The notes beneath the pieces are model-generated. The model worked only from the letters and a program-made list of their open reading frames with translations. It was not told the DNA's origin and ran no database searches. A stretch of 64,000 nucleotides of DNA from Bordetella petrii. Lineage in GTDB: Bacteria > Pseudomonadota > Gammaproteobacteria > Burkholderiales > Burkholderiaceae_B. Shown piece after piece: positions 1 to 6,942 of the stretch. How positions within the stretch are numbered: the first letter of the stretch is position 1; every line of letters begins with the position of its first letter. Where the stretch lies: NCBI RefSeq assembly GCF_017356245.1, contig NZ_JAFMZZ010000001.1, positions 1,693,698-1,757,697 on the forward strand, given 5' to 3'. The translations under genes and the position numbers were made by a program.

Positions 1-154
1 GCACCGGGCTGCGCGCCGCGAAGGCGGCCGACAGGGCGGCGCCCACCGCGTCTTCCGGGGCCAGCGTGGAACGGGCGATGACGCCATCCAGATTCAGGCG
101 GATATCTTTGGCCCAATCCGGCAGCTGTTCTTTGATCGCTGAAAGGAATTCCAT
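1..154 (-). CDS. ahpD: AhpD-type alkyl hydroperoxidase, N-terminal part (cut by window edge)
   Basis: Reading the minus strand from the ATG at 154 gives 51 residues beginning MEFLSAIKEQLPDWAKDIRL, matching the N-terminus of the AhpD carboxymuconolactone-decarboxylase family. In that family AhpD reduces its peroxiredoxin partner AhpC through a CxxC motif; that motif would lie beyond the window edge, so catalysis cannot be checked. It lies 55 bases downstream of ahpC on the same strand, the usual ahpC-ahpD operon, with a GC-rich hairpin in the gap. AhpC here ends with a CxC motif, which fits AhpD-dependent rather than AhpF-dependent recycling. The family call rests on the N-terminus plus the neighbour. 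Confidence 0.85.
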   Translation of the reverse strand, partial: MEFLSAIKEQLPDWAKDIRLNLDGVIARSTLAPEDAVGAALSAAFAARSPV

Positions 155-183
155 AGTTTTTACCTATAATCTGGAGCAGGAAA

Positions 184-202
184 GGCCCGGACGAACCGGG
201 CC
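184..202 (-). terminator. GC-rich hairpin between ahpC and ahpD
   Basis: A perfect 7-bp stem (GGCCCGG / CCGGGCC, 5-base loop) lies just after the ahpC stop and before ahpD. On the minus strand it is followed by only three T residues, so it would be at best a partial terminator that lowers ahpD relative to ahpC, or an mRNA-stabilising 3' end for ahpC. Confidence 0.4.
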
Positions 203-209
203 GGGGGTA

Positions 210-758
210 TTACAGCGTCGCGCCGCCCACGGTGCGGTTGCACGGGCAGAGCTCATCGGTTTGCAGGCCGTCGAGCAGGCGCAGCACTTCTTCGGGGTTG
301 CGGCCGACGTTCAGGTTGTTCACCGACACGTGCTGGATGGTGTTGTCCGGGTCGACGATGAACGTGGCGCGCAGGGCGACGCCTTCGTTCTTGTCGCGCA
401 CGCCGAGCTGGTCAACCAGCGAACCGGTGGTGTCGCCGAATTGATAGTGACCCAGCTTGTTCAGGTCGGGGTGCTCGCGGCGCCAGGCCAGCTTGACGAA
501 TTCGTTGTCGACCGAACCGCCCAGCAGGACGGCGTCGCGGTCTTCGAAATCTTTGGCCAGCTTGTTGAAGCCGACGATTTCGGTGGGGCAGACGAACGTG
601 AAGTCTTTCGGGTAGAAGTAGATCACCTTCCACTTGCCGGGAAACGAGCTTTCGGTGATGTCTTCGAACGCCGAAACGCCGTTTTCTTCGTGCTGGTTGA
701 AGCCGGGTTTGACGCCGGTGACCTTGAAGGGCTCGAGTTTATCGCCAACAGTTTTCAT
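210..758 (-). CDS. ahpC: Alkyl hydroperoxide reductase AhpC (2-Cys peroxiredoxin)
   Basis: A 182-residue thioredoxin-fold peroxiredoxin that reduces organic peroxides, hydrogen peroxide and peroxynitrite in the cytoplasm. The peroxidatic cysteine is Cys57 in the motif DFTFVCPTE. The C-terminus reads DELCPCNRTVGG, placing two cysteines (171 and 173) near the end, as in the AhpC enzymes that are reduced by AhpD. The ATG at 758 is preceded by a GGGAG ribosome-binding site. It heads an ahpC-ahpD operon with a convincing promoter just upstream, inside the end of risS. Length is normal for this subgroup. Confidence 0.96.
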   Translation of the reverse strand: MKTVGDKLEPFKVTGVKPGFNQHEENGVSAFEDITESSFPGKWKVIYFYPKDFTFVCPTEIVGFNKLAKDFEDRDAVLLGGSVDNEFVKLAWRREHPDLNKLGHYQFGDTTGSLVDQLGVRDKNEGVALRATFIVDPDNTIQHVSVNNLNVGRNPEEVLRLLDGLQTDELCPCNRTVGGATL

Positions 759-808
759 GAGTACTCCCGTAGTTGTTGGGTGGATGAAGGCACTGCCTCA
801 AACCCCAA

Positions 809-836
809 ATTCTACGCTATTGGCTATCGCTGTCTA
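809..836 (-). promoter_or_regulatory. Predicted ahpC promoter overlapping the 3' end of risS
   Basis: On the minus strand TAGACA (831-836) and TAGAAT (809-814) are separated by 16 bases, five and four matches to the sigma-70 boxes; transcription would start near 802. The -35 box sits in an ATC-N11-GAT / ATAG-rich stretch (about 817-841), a plausible site for a LysR-type activator such as OxyR. The identity of the regulator is inference. Confidence 0.5.
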
Positions 837-2259
837 ATTGATAATTTCTAAATTTGGCTTTGGGGATCTCTATGCGCGCGGTCAGTCCGCCGCCGGGCCG
901 CGCCAGCATTTTCAGCGAGCCGCCCACGTGCTTGAGCAGGCGCTCGACGATGGCCAGGCCCAGGCCGGCGCCGCTGACGCCGGTGCGGGCGGCCTCGCCG
1001 CGCGAGAACGGCCGCAGCAGGCGGTCGACCTCTTCGGGCGCGATGCCGGGCCCGCGGTCGGACACTTCGATGACCAGGGTGCTGCCCTCGGCATGCAGGC
1101 TCATGCTCAGATGCGCCTGGCCGTCGGTAGAGCGGCCGTAGCGGCGGGCGTTTTCGATCAGGTTGCTGACCACCCGTTTCAGGTCCAGGGCGGTAATGCG
1201 GGCGCGCAGGCCCGGCTCGATGGCCGCGTCGAGCTCGCCTCCCATGGAGGCGGTGTGGCTGCGTTCGCGCTCGTACAGGTCGGCCAGCACGGCCGAGATG
1301 TCGGTGGCCATTTGCGGCAGGGTGCCGGCCGGGCGGGCGTATTCCATCAACTGCCCGATGCTGTGGTCGATTTGCCCGAGGTCTTCGTCGATGGCCTGCC
1401 GGGCGTCTTCCGAGACGCCGCTCATTTCGATTTCCAGGCGCATGCGCGCCAGCGGCGTGCGCAGGTCGTGCGAAATGCCGGCCAGCATCAGTTCGCGGTC
1501 GGCCTCGGTTTGCCGCAGGTCTTTGGCCATGCGGTTGAATGATGCGTTCAGGTCGCGGATTTCGAGCGGCCCCTGCTCGGGCAGGGGGGCCGGCGTCTCG
1601 CCGCGCGACAGCACCTGCGCGGCCCGCGCCAGGCGCGACAGCGGCCGGTTGACGAACCCCACGCTGACCGCGGCGCCCACCAGCGACAGCAGCAGGGCGG
1701 TGGCGCCCCAACCCAGCCATTCGATGCCGCCGGTCAGGCCGATCTGTTCCCGTTCGAAGACCAGCCAGTACAGGTCCTGGTTGATCTGGAAGCTGACCCA
1801 GAAGCCCGGTACCTGGTTCACCCCCCAGGAAATCTGGGTTTCGGGGCCGAACCGGGTACGTATGTGCTGGGCGACCCGCTGCCAGTAGTTGTCGTCGGGC
1901 AGGGCTTCGGTGAAGTCGGTGACTTCGCGCGGATAGACCTGGATGCCTTCGTTGGTGGCCAGGTCGAGCAGCAGTTTGCTGCGCTCGGCGTCGTTGGAAT
2001 AGATGAGGGCCGTGCGCGTGATGTTGACGGCCGTGATGACCCGCTGCGCCATCTGGTTGGCGCGCGGGCCCAGCTCCATGCTGAAGAACACCTGCAGCCA
2101 GGCGCCCAGGCTGACCAGCATCAGGGCGGCCAGCAGCAGGAAAGTACGGCCGAACAGACCCAGCCTGAGGCGTGAGGTCAGGTTCCGGAATATCTTGCGC
2201 AAGCTGGGCACGAGACGTCGCTCTTGCCCCGGTCGGGCGGGATGATCAGCTACCGCCAT
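817..2259 (-). CDS. risS: RisS-like sensor histidine kinase (EnvZ family)
   Basis: A 480-residue inner-membrane kinase partnered with the response regulator encoded just upstream. It has a cytoplasmic N-terminus, TM1 at about 38-60, a periplasmic sensor of about 120 residues, TM2 at about 180-202, a HAMP linker, an H-box with the phospho-acceptor His264 (GISHDLRTPLARM), and an ATPase domain with N-box NLIENARRYG and G-boxes DRGPGIAP and GAGLGLAIV. The start overlaps the end of risA by 14 bases, suggesting translational coupling. This pair is known as RisAS in Bordetella, where risS is frameshifted in B. pertussis; here the frame is intact. The last codons also contain the ahpC promoter. Confidence 0.92.
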   Translation of the reverse strand: MAVADHPARPGQERRLVPSLRKIFRNLTSRLRLGLFGRTFLLLAALMLVSLGAWLQVFFSMELGPRANQMAQRVITAVNITRTALIYSNDAERSKLLLDLATNEGIQVYPREVTDFTEALPDDNYWQRVAQHIRTRFGPETQISWGVNQVPGFWVSFQINQDLYWLVFEREQIGLTGGIEWLGWGATALLLSLVGAAVSVGFVNRPLSRLARAAQVLSRGETPAPLPEQGPLEIRDLNASFNRMAKDLRQTEADRELMLAGISHDLRTPLARMRLEIEMSGVSEDARQAIDEDLGQIDHSIGQLMEYARPAGTLPQMATDISAVLADLYERERSHTASMGGELDAAIEPGLRARITALDLKRVVSNLIENARRYGRSTDGQAHLSMSLHAEGSTLVIEVSDRGPGIAPEEVDRLLRPFSRGEAARTGVSGAGLGLAIVERLLKHVGGSLKMLARPGGGLTARIEIPKAKFRNYQLDSDSQ

Positions 2260-2980
2260 CCGGGACGAATACGTAGCCCAATCCCCAGACCGTCTGGATG
2301 AACACCGGCTTGGACGGGTTGGGTTCGATCAGCTTGCGCAGACGCGAAATTTGCACGTCCAGGCTGCGATCGAAGGCTTCGTATTCGCGGCCGCGGGCCA
2401 GTTCCATCAGTTTGTCGCGGGACAGGGGGATCTTGGGGTGGCGTGCGAACACCTTCAGGACCGAGAACTCGCCGGTGGTGATGGGCACCTGTTCGCCGTT
2501 GCGCGTGAGCGTGCGGGTGGACAGGTTGAGCACGTACGGCCCGAAAGCGATGGATTCGTTTTCCTGGCTGGGCGCGCCCGGGTGTTCTTCGGTGCCGCGG
2601 CGGCGCAGGATGGCGTTGATGCGGGCCAGCAGTTCACGCGGGTTGAACGGCTTGGACAGGTAGTCGTCGGCGCCCATTTCGAGGCCCACGATGCGGTCGA
2701 TTTCTTCGGCCTTGGCCGTGAGCATGATGATGGGCGTGTTGTCGTGGCCCCCGCGCAGGCGGCGGCAGATCGACAGGCCGTCTTCGCCCGGCAGCATCAG
2801 GTCGAGCACCAGCAGGTCGAAGTGTTCGCGCTGCCAGAGCTTGCCCATTTCCTTGGCGTCTTCGGCGACGAAGACGTTGAACCCTTGTTCCGACAAGTAG
2901 CGGCGCAGCAGGTCGCGCAGGCGCGGGTCGTCGTCGACGACGAGGATCTTGCGGATGGGATTGGTGTTTTGCGTGTTCAT
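2246..2980 (-). CDS. risA: RisA-like response regulator (OmpR family)
   Basis: A 244-residue DNA-binding regulator. The receiver domain (about 10-125) has the acidic pocket VVDDD, phospho-acceptor Asp60 (LLVLDLMLPGEDG) and switch Lys110 (LSKPFNP). The C-terminal winged helix (about 145-240) contains the typical ends SLDVQISRLRKLIE and VWGLGYVFVP. It is first in a minus-strand operon with risS. Similarity in architecture and length to OmpR is strong; the RisA name follows from organism type and gene pair. The 129 bases upstream, shared with the divergent tsaB-rimI gene, are AT-rich and should hold both promoters. Confidence 0.94.
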   Translation of the reverse strand: MNTQNTNPIRKILVVDDDPRLRDLLRRYLSEQGFNVFVAEDAKEMGKLWQREHFDLLVLDLMLPGEDGLSICRRLRGGHDNTPIIMLTAKAEEIDRIVGLEMGADDYLSKPFNPRELLARINAILRRRGTEEHPGAPSQENESIAFGPYVLNLSTRTLTRNGEQVPITTGEFSVLKVFARHPKIPLSRDKLMELARGREYEAFDRSLDVQISRLRKLIEPNPSKPVFIQTVWGLGYVFVPDGGS

Positions 2981-3095
2981 GGCCGGAAATGTAACAGTGA
3001 CAAGAACCAGCGGCTAGTGCCTATTCACAAGATATTACACATTGCGAAGTAAGGTTGAAATCCCCCGTTTCCCCTGGGGAAAGTCGTTGATTTCG

Positions 3096-3112
3096 TACAA
3101 TCTGCCGCTATG
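3096..3112 (+). promoter_or_regulatory. Possible leaderless promoter of tsaB-rimI
   Basis: A TACAAT -10-like box at 3096-3101 ends only 8 bases before the ATG at 3110 and there is no Shine-Dalgarno sequence between them. This spacing would place the transcription start at or next to the A of the start codon. No good -35 box was seen 16-18 bases upstream, so the assignment is tentative. Confidence 0.4.
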
Positions 3113-4345
3113 GATTTGAACCTGCTGGCCCTCGAGACCTCTTCCTCGCGTTGCGGGGTGGCCCTTTTGCGCGCGACGCCCGCCGGCGCCGTGGTCAGCG
3201 TGCTGGAGCACGACGGCGCCCAGGAGCACGCCGAGCGCCTGCTGCCCATGGCCGGCGAGCTGCTGGCCCAGGCGGGCCTGGCGCCCGGCGACCTGCATGC
3301 GGTGGCGTTCGGCCAGGGGCCGGGCGGCTTCACCGGGCTGCGGGTGGCGTGCGGGGTGGCGCAGGGCATGGGCCTGGCCCTGCAGGTGCCGGTGGTGCCG
3401 GTGGTGTCCCACCTGGCGGTGGCCGAACAGGCGCAGGCCGGGCCGGGCGATATCGTGGTGGTGGCCCTGGACGCGCGCATGAACGAGGTCTATCTGGCGG
3501 TCTACGAACGCGGCGCGGATCCCGCCGCGCCCTGGCTGACGCGCCAGGCACCGATGCTGATCGCCGCCGGCGAGGCGGTGGCCTGGGCGGCCCACCACCT
3601 GCCGGCCTGGTCGGCGCTTGCCCCGTGCGTGGCGGGCGACGCCTGGGACGTGTACGCCGCCGACATGGCCGTGCCGGCCGGCTGGCGCCGCAGCGCCGCC
3701 CAGCGGCCGCAGGCCGGCGCGGTGGCGCAGCTGGCGCGGCTGGCGTGGCTGCGCGGCGAGGCGGTGGCGCCCGAGCTGGCGGCGCCGCTGTATGTGCGGG
3801 ACAAGGTTGCGTTCACCACTGCCGAGCGCGAACTGGGGCAGGGCGGCAACCCCAAGGCGGCGCCCGCCTGGCCGCCCGCGGGGCCCGTGCTGGCTGCCAT
3901 GGCCGAGGCCGACCTGGACGAGGTGGCGGCGCTGGAAGCGCAAGTACAGGCGTTTCCCTGGACCCGCGGCAATTTCGCCGACGCCCTGGCGGCGGGCTAC
4001 GAGGCCAGGGTGCTGCGCCAGGATGGCCGGCTGGCCGGGTTCTGCGTGGCCATGCTGGCGCCCGATGTGGCGCACCTGCTGGTGATTGCGGTGGCCCGCT
4101 CGCGCCACCGCCAGGGGCTGGGCACCCAATTGATCGACTGGTGCGAGCAGTGCGCGCGCCAGCGCGGCCTGCCGGCCCTGCTGCTCGAAGTGCGGCCGTC
4201 CAACCGGGCGGCGCTGGCGTTCTATGAGCGCCGCGGCTTCCAGCGCATCGGCATGCGGCGGGGCTATTATCCGGCAGGCAAGGGCCAGCGCGAGGATGCG
4301 CTGGTCATGCAGAAAACCCTTGTCCGCGACGGAGGCCAGCCATGA
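3110..4345 (+). CDS. tsaB: Fused TsaB (t6A tRNA modification) - RimI (ribosomal protein S18 N-acetyltransferase)
   Basis: One open frame of 411 residues carries two proteins that are normally separate. Residues 1-245 match TsaB, the actin-like dimerisation subunit of the TsaD complex that makes threonylcarbamoyl-adenosine 37 in tRNA (LALETSSSRCGVAL near the N-terminus, GPGGFTGLRVACGVAQG at about 70-86). A short Ala/Pro linker follows, then residues 260-404 form a GNAT acetyltransferase with the acetyl-CoA loop RHRQGLGT (332-339) and the RimI-type FYERRGFQRIG (371-381). No internal stop or frameshift is seen, so the fusion is genuine in this sequence. The stop overlaps the next start by 4 bases. 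The two domains act on different substrates in the translation apparatus. Confidence 0.93.
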   Translation: MDLNLLALETSSSRCGVALLRATPAGAVVSVLEHDGAQEHAERLLPMAGELLAQAGLAPGDLHAVAFGQGPGGFTGLRVACGVAQGMGLALQVPVVPVVSHLAVAEQAQAGPGDIVVVALDARMNEVYLAVYERGADPAAPWLTRQAPMLIAAGEAVAWAAHHLPAWSALAPCVAGDAWDVYAADMAVPAGWRRSAAQRPQAGAVAQLARLAWLRGEAVAPELAAPLYVRDKVAFTTAERELGQGGNPKAAPAWPPAGPVLAAMAEADLDEVAALEAQVQAFPWTRGNFADALAAGYEARVLRQDGRLAGFCVAMLAPDVAHLLVIAVARSRHRQGLGTQLIDWCEQCARQRGLPALLLEVRPSNRAALAFYERRGFQRIGMRRGYYPAGKGQREDALVMQKTLVRDGGQP

Positions 4346-5340
4346 GCCCGCCGGGCCGCCCCAAGGGCGAATACCGGAGTGCGCAGCATGAAGGTCAACC
4401 AACGAGCCCGCCGGGCCGCCCCAAGGGCGAATACCGGAGTGCGCAGCATGAAGGTCAACCAATGAGCCCGACGGACGCCGCGCCGACGGCGCCCCGCATC
4501 AACGCGCTGCAGAAGTTCTGGCTGCGCGAGATCGGCATCGAAAAAACCTGGCTGCAGGCGGCCGAGCCGCCGCCGGCGGCGCCTGCCCGGCCGGCCGCCG
4601 CGCCGGCCGTGGCCGCGGCTCCAGAGGCGCCGGTGGCGCAGGCCGCCCCGACAGCGCCGGCGGCCCGCGCCGTTGCGGACGCGGCGCCCGCTGCGTCGCC
4701 GCGCCCGGCGGCGCGCCCCGCCGCGGCCGCGCCCGCCGCGCGCGCGCAGCCGGCGCCGGAGGCGCAGCCGGTGGTGGCCGCCCACGATTTCGACGCGCTG
4801 CGCGAGCAGGTTGTCCAGTGCACGGCCTGCGGCCTGTGCAACGGCCGCCGCCATGCGGTGTTCGGCATGGGGGCCCGCCCGGCGCGCTGGATGGTGGTGG
4901 GCGAAGCTCCCGGCGAGCAGGAAGACCGCCAGGGCCTGCCCTTTGTGGGAAGGTCGGGCCAGTTGCTGGACGCCATGCTGGCGGCGGTGGGCCTGAGCCG
5001 CGAAAAAGACGTCTTCATTGCCAATGTCATCAAGTGCCGCCCGCCCGGCAACCGCAATCCCAAGCCGGAAGAAATCGCGGCCTGCAGCCCATACCTGATG
5101 CGGCAGATCGAGCTGTTGAAGCCCGAACGCATCCTGGTGCTGGGCCGCTTCGCCGCCCAGACCCTGCTGGGCACCGACGCCACCATCGGCAGCCTGCGGG
5201 GGCGCCGGCACACGCTGGCGGCCGACGACGGGCGCAGCATTCCGGTGGTGGTCAGCTATCACCCGGCCTATCTGCTGCGCAGCCCGGTCGAAAAGGCGCG
5301 CGCCTGGCAGGATCTGCGCCTGGCCATGGCGCTGGGCTGA
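4342..5340 (+). CDS. Family 4 uracil-DNA glycosylase with duplicated N-terminal extension
   Basis: A 332-residue protein whose residues 150-330 form a family 4 uracil-DNA glycosylase, which removes uracil from DNA. Visible motifs are GEAPGEQED (188-196), the 4Fe-4S cysteines at 160/163, 232 and 248, and the uracil-site loop SYHPAYLLR with His307. The first 40 residues are two 20-residue copies of a repeat and residues 75-145 are an Ala/Pro-rich linker. A second good start lies at 4462 (MSPTDAAP), with its own GAAGG signal inside the repeat; from there the protein would have 292 residues. The upstream ATG at 4342 has GGAGG and overlaps the tsaB-rimI stop, so both starts could work. Which start is used is unresolved. 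Confidence 0.88.
   Translation: MSPPGRPKGEYRSAQHEGQPTSPPGRPKGEYRSAQHEGQPMSPTDAAPTAPRINALQKFWLREIGIEKTWLQAAEPPPAAPARPAAAPAVAAAPEAPVAQAAPTAPAARAVADAAPAASPRPAARPAAAAPAARAQPAPEAQPVVAAHDFDALREQVVQCTACGLCNGRRHAVFGMGARPARWMVVGEAPGEQEDRQGLPFVGRSGQLLDAMLAAVGLSREKDVFIANVIKCRPPGNRNPKPEEIAACSPYLMRQIELLKPERILVLGRFAAQTLLGTDATIGSLRGRRHTLAADDGRSIPVVVSYHPAYLLRSPVEKARAWQDLRLAMALG
4344..4470 (+). repeat. 60-bp in-frame tandem duplication (about 2.1 copies)
   Basis: Bases 4344-4402 recur at 4404-4462 with a period of exactly 60, and a third copy begins at 4464-4470 before the sequence diverges. Each full unit ends with GAAGGTCAACCA, which acts as a ribosome-binding site for the following codon, ATG after the second unit and ACG after the first. 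Being 20 codons long it keeps the reading frame and adds SPPGRPKGEYRSAQHEGQP-type peptide units. The other strand is also open through the repeat. Confidence 0.9.
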
Positions 5341-5346
5341 GCCCCG

Positions 5347-5361
5347 CCGGCCACGGGCCGG
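5347..5361 (+). terminator. Weak terminator-like hairpin after the uracil-DNA glycosylase gene
   Basis: CCGGCC and GGCCGG flank a 3-base loop, with two more pairs possible outside a mismatch, followed by GGGTTTC. It sits between two convergent genes. The T-run is short, so efficiency is uncertain. Confidence 0.35.
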
Positions 5362-5366
5362 GGGTT

Positions 5367-6680
5367 TCAGTGAGGCGTCTTGAGCGCCTGGCCGTGGCCG
5401 GTCTGGCCGATCTGTTCGTGCAGCGCCGGGTCGGCCGACATGTTGCGGCGGCTCCAGCGCATGAAGATGATCATCAGCACCGCCACCAGCAGGCCGAACA
5501 GCACGATGATGGTGTTGATGGCCATGTCCAGCCACAGCAGCACGGTATACACCGCCACCATCAGCAGGATGTTGAGCTGCTCGTTGAAGTTCTGCACGGC
5601 GATGGAATGGCCGGCCGACAGCAGCACGTGGCCCCGATGCTGCAGTAGGGCATTCATGGGCACCACGAAGAAGCCGGCCAGGCCGCCGGTGATCAGCAGC
5701 AGGATGTAGACGCTCCAGGTCGAGTGCACCAGGGGCATCAGCAGCACCACCAGGCCCATCGCCACGCCCACCGGCAGCACGCACAGCGCCTTGCGCAGCG
5801 GGATGCGGCCGGCCAGGATCGAGCCGGCCACGGTGCCCAGGGCGGCCACGCCCATCAGTATCGACGATTCATCGAGCCGGTAGCCCAGGTGGCGGCGGCC
5901 CCATTCGATGACGATCAGCTGCAGCACCGCGCCGGCGCCCCAGAACAGCGTGGTGACCGCCAGCGAGATCTGGCCCAGCTTGTCGTGCCACAGCACGCGC
6001 ACGTAGCTGGCGAAGGTCAGGGTCAGGCGCACCGGGTTTTTCTGCTGGGGGGGATAGCGCACGTGCGTATGGGGAATCAGCAGGTTGCAGAGCGCGGCCA
6101 GCAGGTAGACGAAGGCGATCACCAGAATGGCGGCCTCGGCCGGCGTGCGCACCAGCAGGCCGATATGGGCGTGCTTGAGCAGCAGCGCCGAGGCCGCCGG
6201 CGAGATCAGCACCCCGCCCAGCACCGTGCCCAGGATGATGGAAAACACGGTCAGGCCCTCGATCCAGCTGTTGCCCTTGACCAGCATGTCGGGCGGCAGC
6301 ATCTCGGTGACGATGCCGTACTTGGCCGGCGAATAGGCCGCCGCGCCCACGCCCACCAGGCCATAGGCGGCGCACACCAGGTAGGTCTGGTGGGTGGCCG
6401 GAATGCCCAGGTTGGCGTACATGAACATCAGCAGACAGCCGGTCACCTTGAGCGCGTTGGTGGCGAACATCACGCGCCCCTTGGGGAAGGAGTCGGCCAG
6501 CGCGCCCACGAAGGCCGCCAGCACCACGTAGGCCAGGGCGAACGACCACTTCATCACGGGAGCCATCCAGTCGGGGCCGTGCAGTTCCAGTATCAGGGCG
6601 ATCGCCGCGATGAATAGCGCGTTGTCTGCCAGGGACGAGAAGGCCTGCGCAGCCATGACCAGATAGAACCCGCGTTTCAA
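5367..6680 (-). CDS. lplT: LplT-like lysophospholipid transporter (MFS)
   Basis: An inner-membrane major-facilitator protein with about twelve hydrophobic segments that, in the family, flips lysophospholipids inward for re-acylation. Characteristic stretches are AAQAFSSLADNALFIAAIAL at the N-terminus, SPAKYGIVTEMLPP and ILGTVLGGVLISP. I prefer the TTG at 6680, which gives a 437-residue protein starting KRGFYLVMAAQ like relatives and has GGGGA 8 bases upstream; an ATG at 6719 would add 13 residues but has no ribosome-binding site. No acyltransferase (aas) partner lies next to it in this window. It converges with the uracil-DNA glycosylase gene and is divergent from smc. Confidence 0.85.
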   Translation of the reverse strand: MKRGFYLVMAAQAFSSLADNALFIAAIALILELHGPDWMAPVMKWSFALAYVVLAAFVGALADSFPKGRVMFATNALKVTGCLLMFMYANLGIPATHQTYLVCAAYGLVGVGAAAYSPAKYGIVTEMLPPDMLVKGNSWIEGLTVFSIILGTVLGGVLISPAASALLLKHAHIGLLVRTPAEAAILVIAFVYLLAALCNLLIPHTHVRYPPQQKNPVRLTLTFASYVRVLWHDKLGQISLAVTTLFWGAGAVLQLIVIEWGRRHLGYRLDESSILMGVAALGTVAGSILAGRIPLRKALCVLPVGVAMGLVVLLMPLVHSTWSVYILLLITGGLAGFFVVPMNALLQHRGHVLLSAGHSIAVQNFNEQLNILLMVAVYTVLLWLDMAINTIIVLFGLLVAVLMIIFMRWSRRNMSADPALHEQIGQTGHGQALKTPH

Positions 6681-6942
6681 AAGTGAATCCCCGGTGGCTG
6701 CCGCAATGTGCCGCAGCATTGAAAAACGTGTTTCGTATGGAAAAAAGTGTCAGCGAGTATAGCGTCCGGCATCCAGGGCAAGGGTTTTTACGCGCTTCGA
6801 GGGGGGCGGACCGCCGGTGGGCCGGCCGGCCGCCTGGGGTATCATACGATCCGCATCTACCGGCCCCCGGGGGCCGTCTGCAATCCGTGCGGCAGGTCCG
6901 TTCAACGCCTTTCGTTCAACCCCACCCGTCCGTCATCGTACT

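Noticed and set aside
3035..4462. Minus-strand open frame through tsaB-rimI and the 60-bp repeat
   Set aside because: It is a shadow of the tsaB-rimI frame; the repetitive N-terminus arises from reading the tandem repeat backwards.
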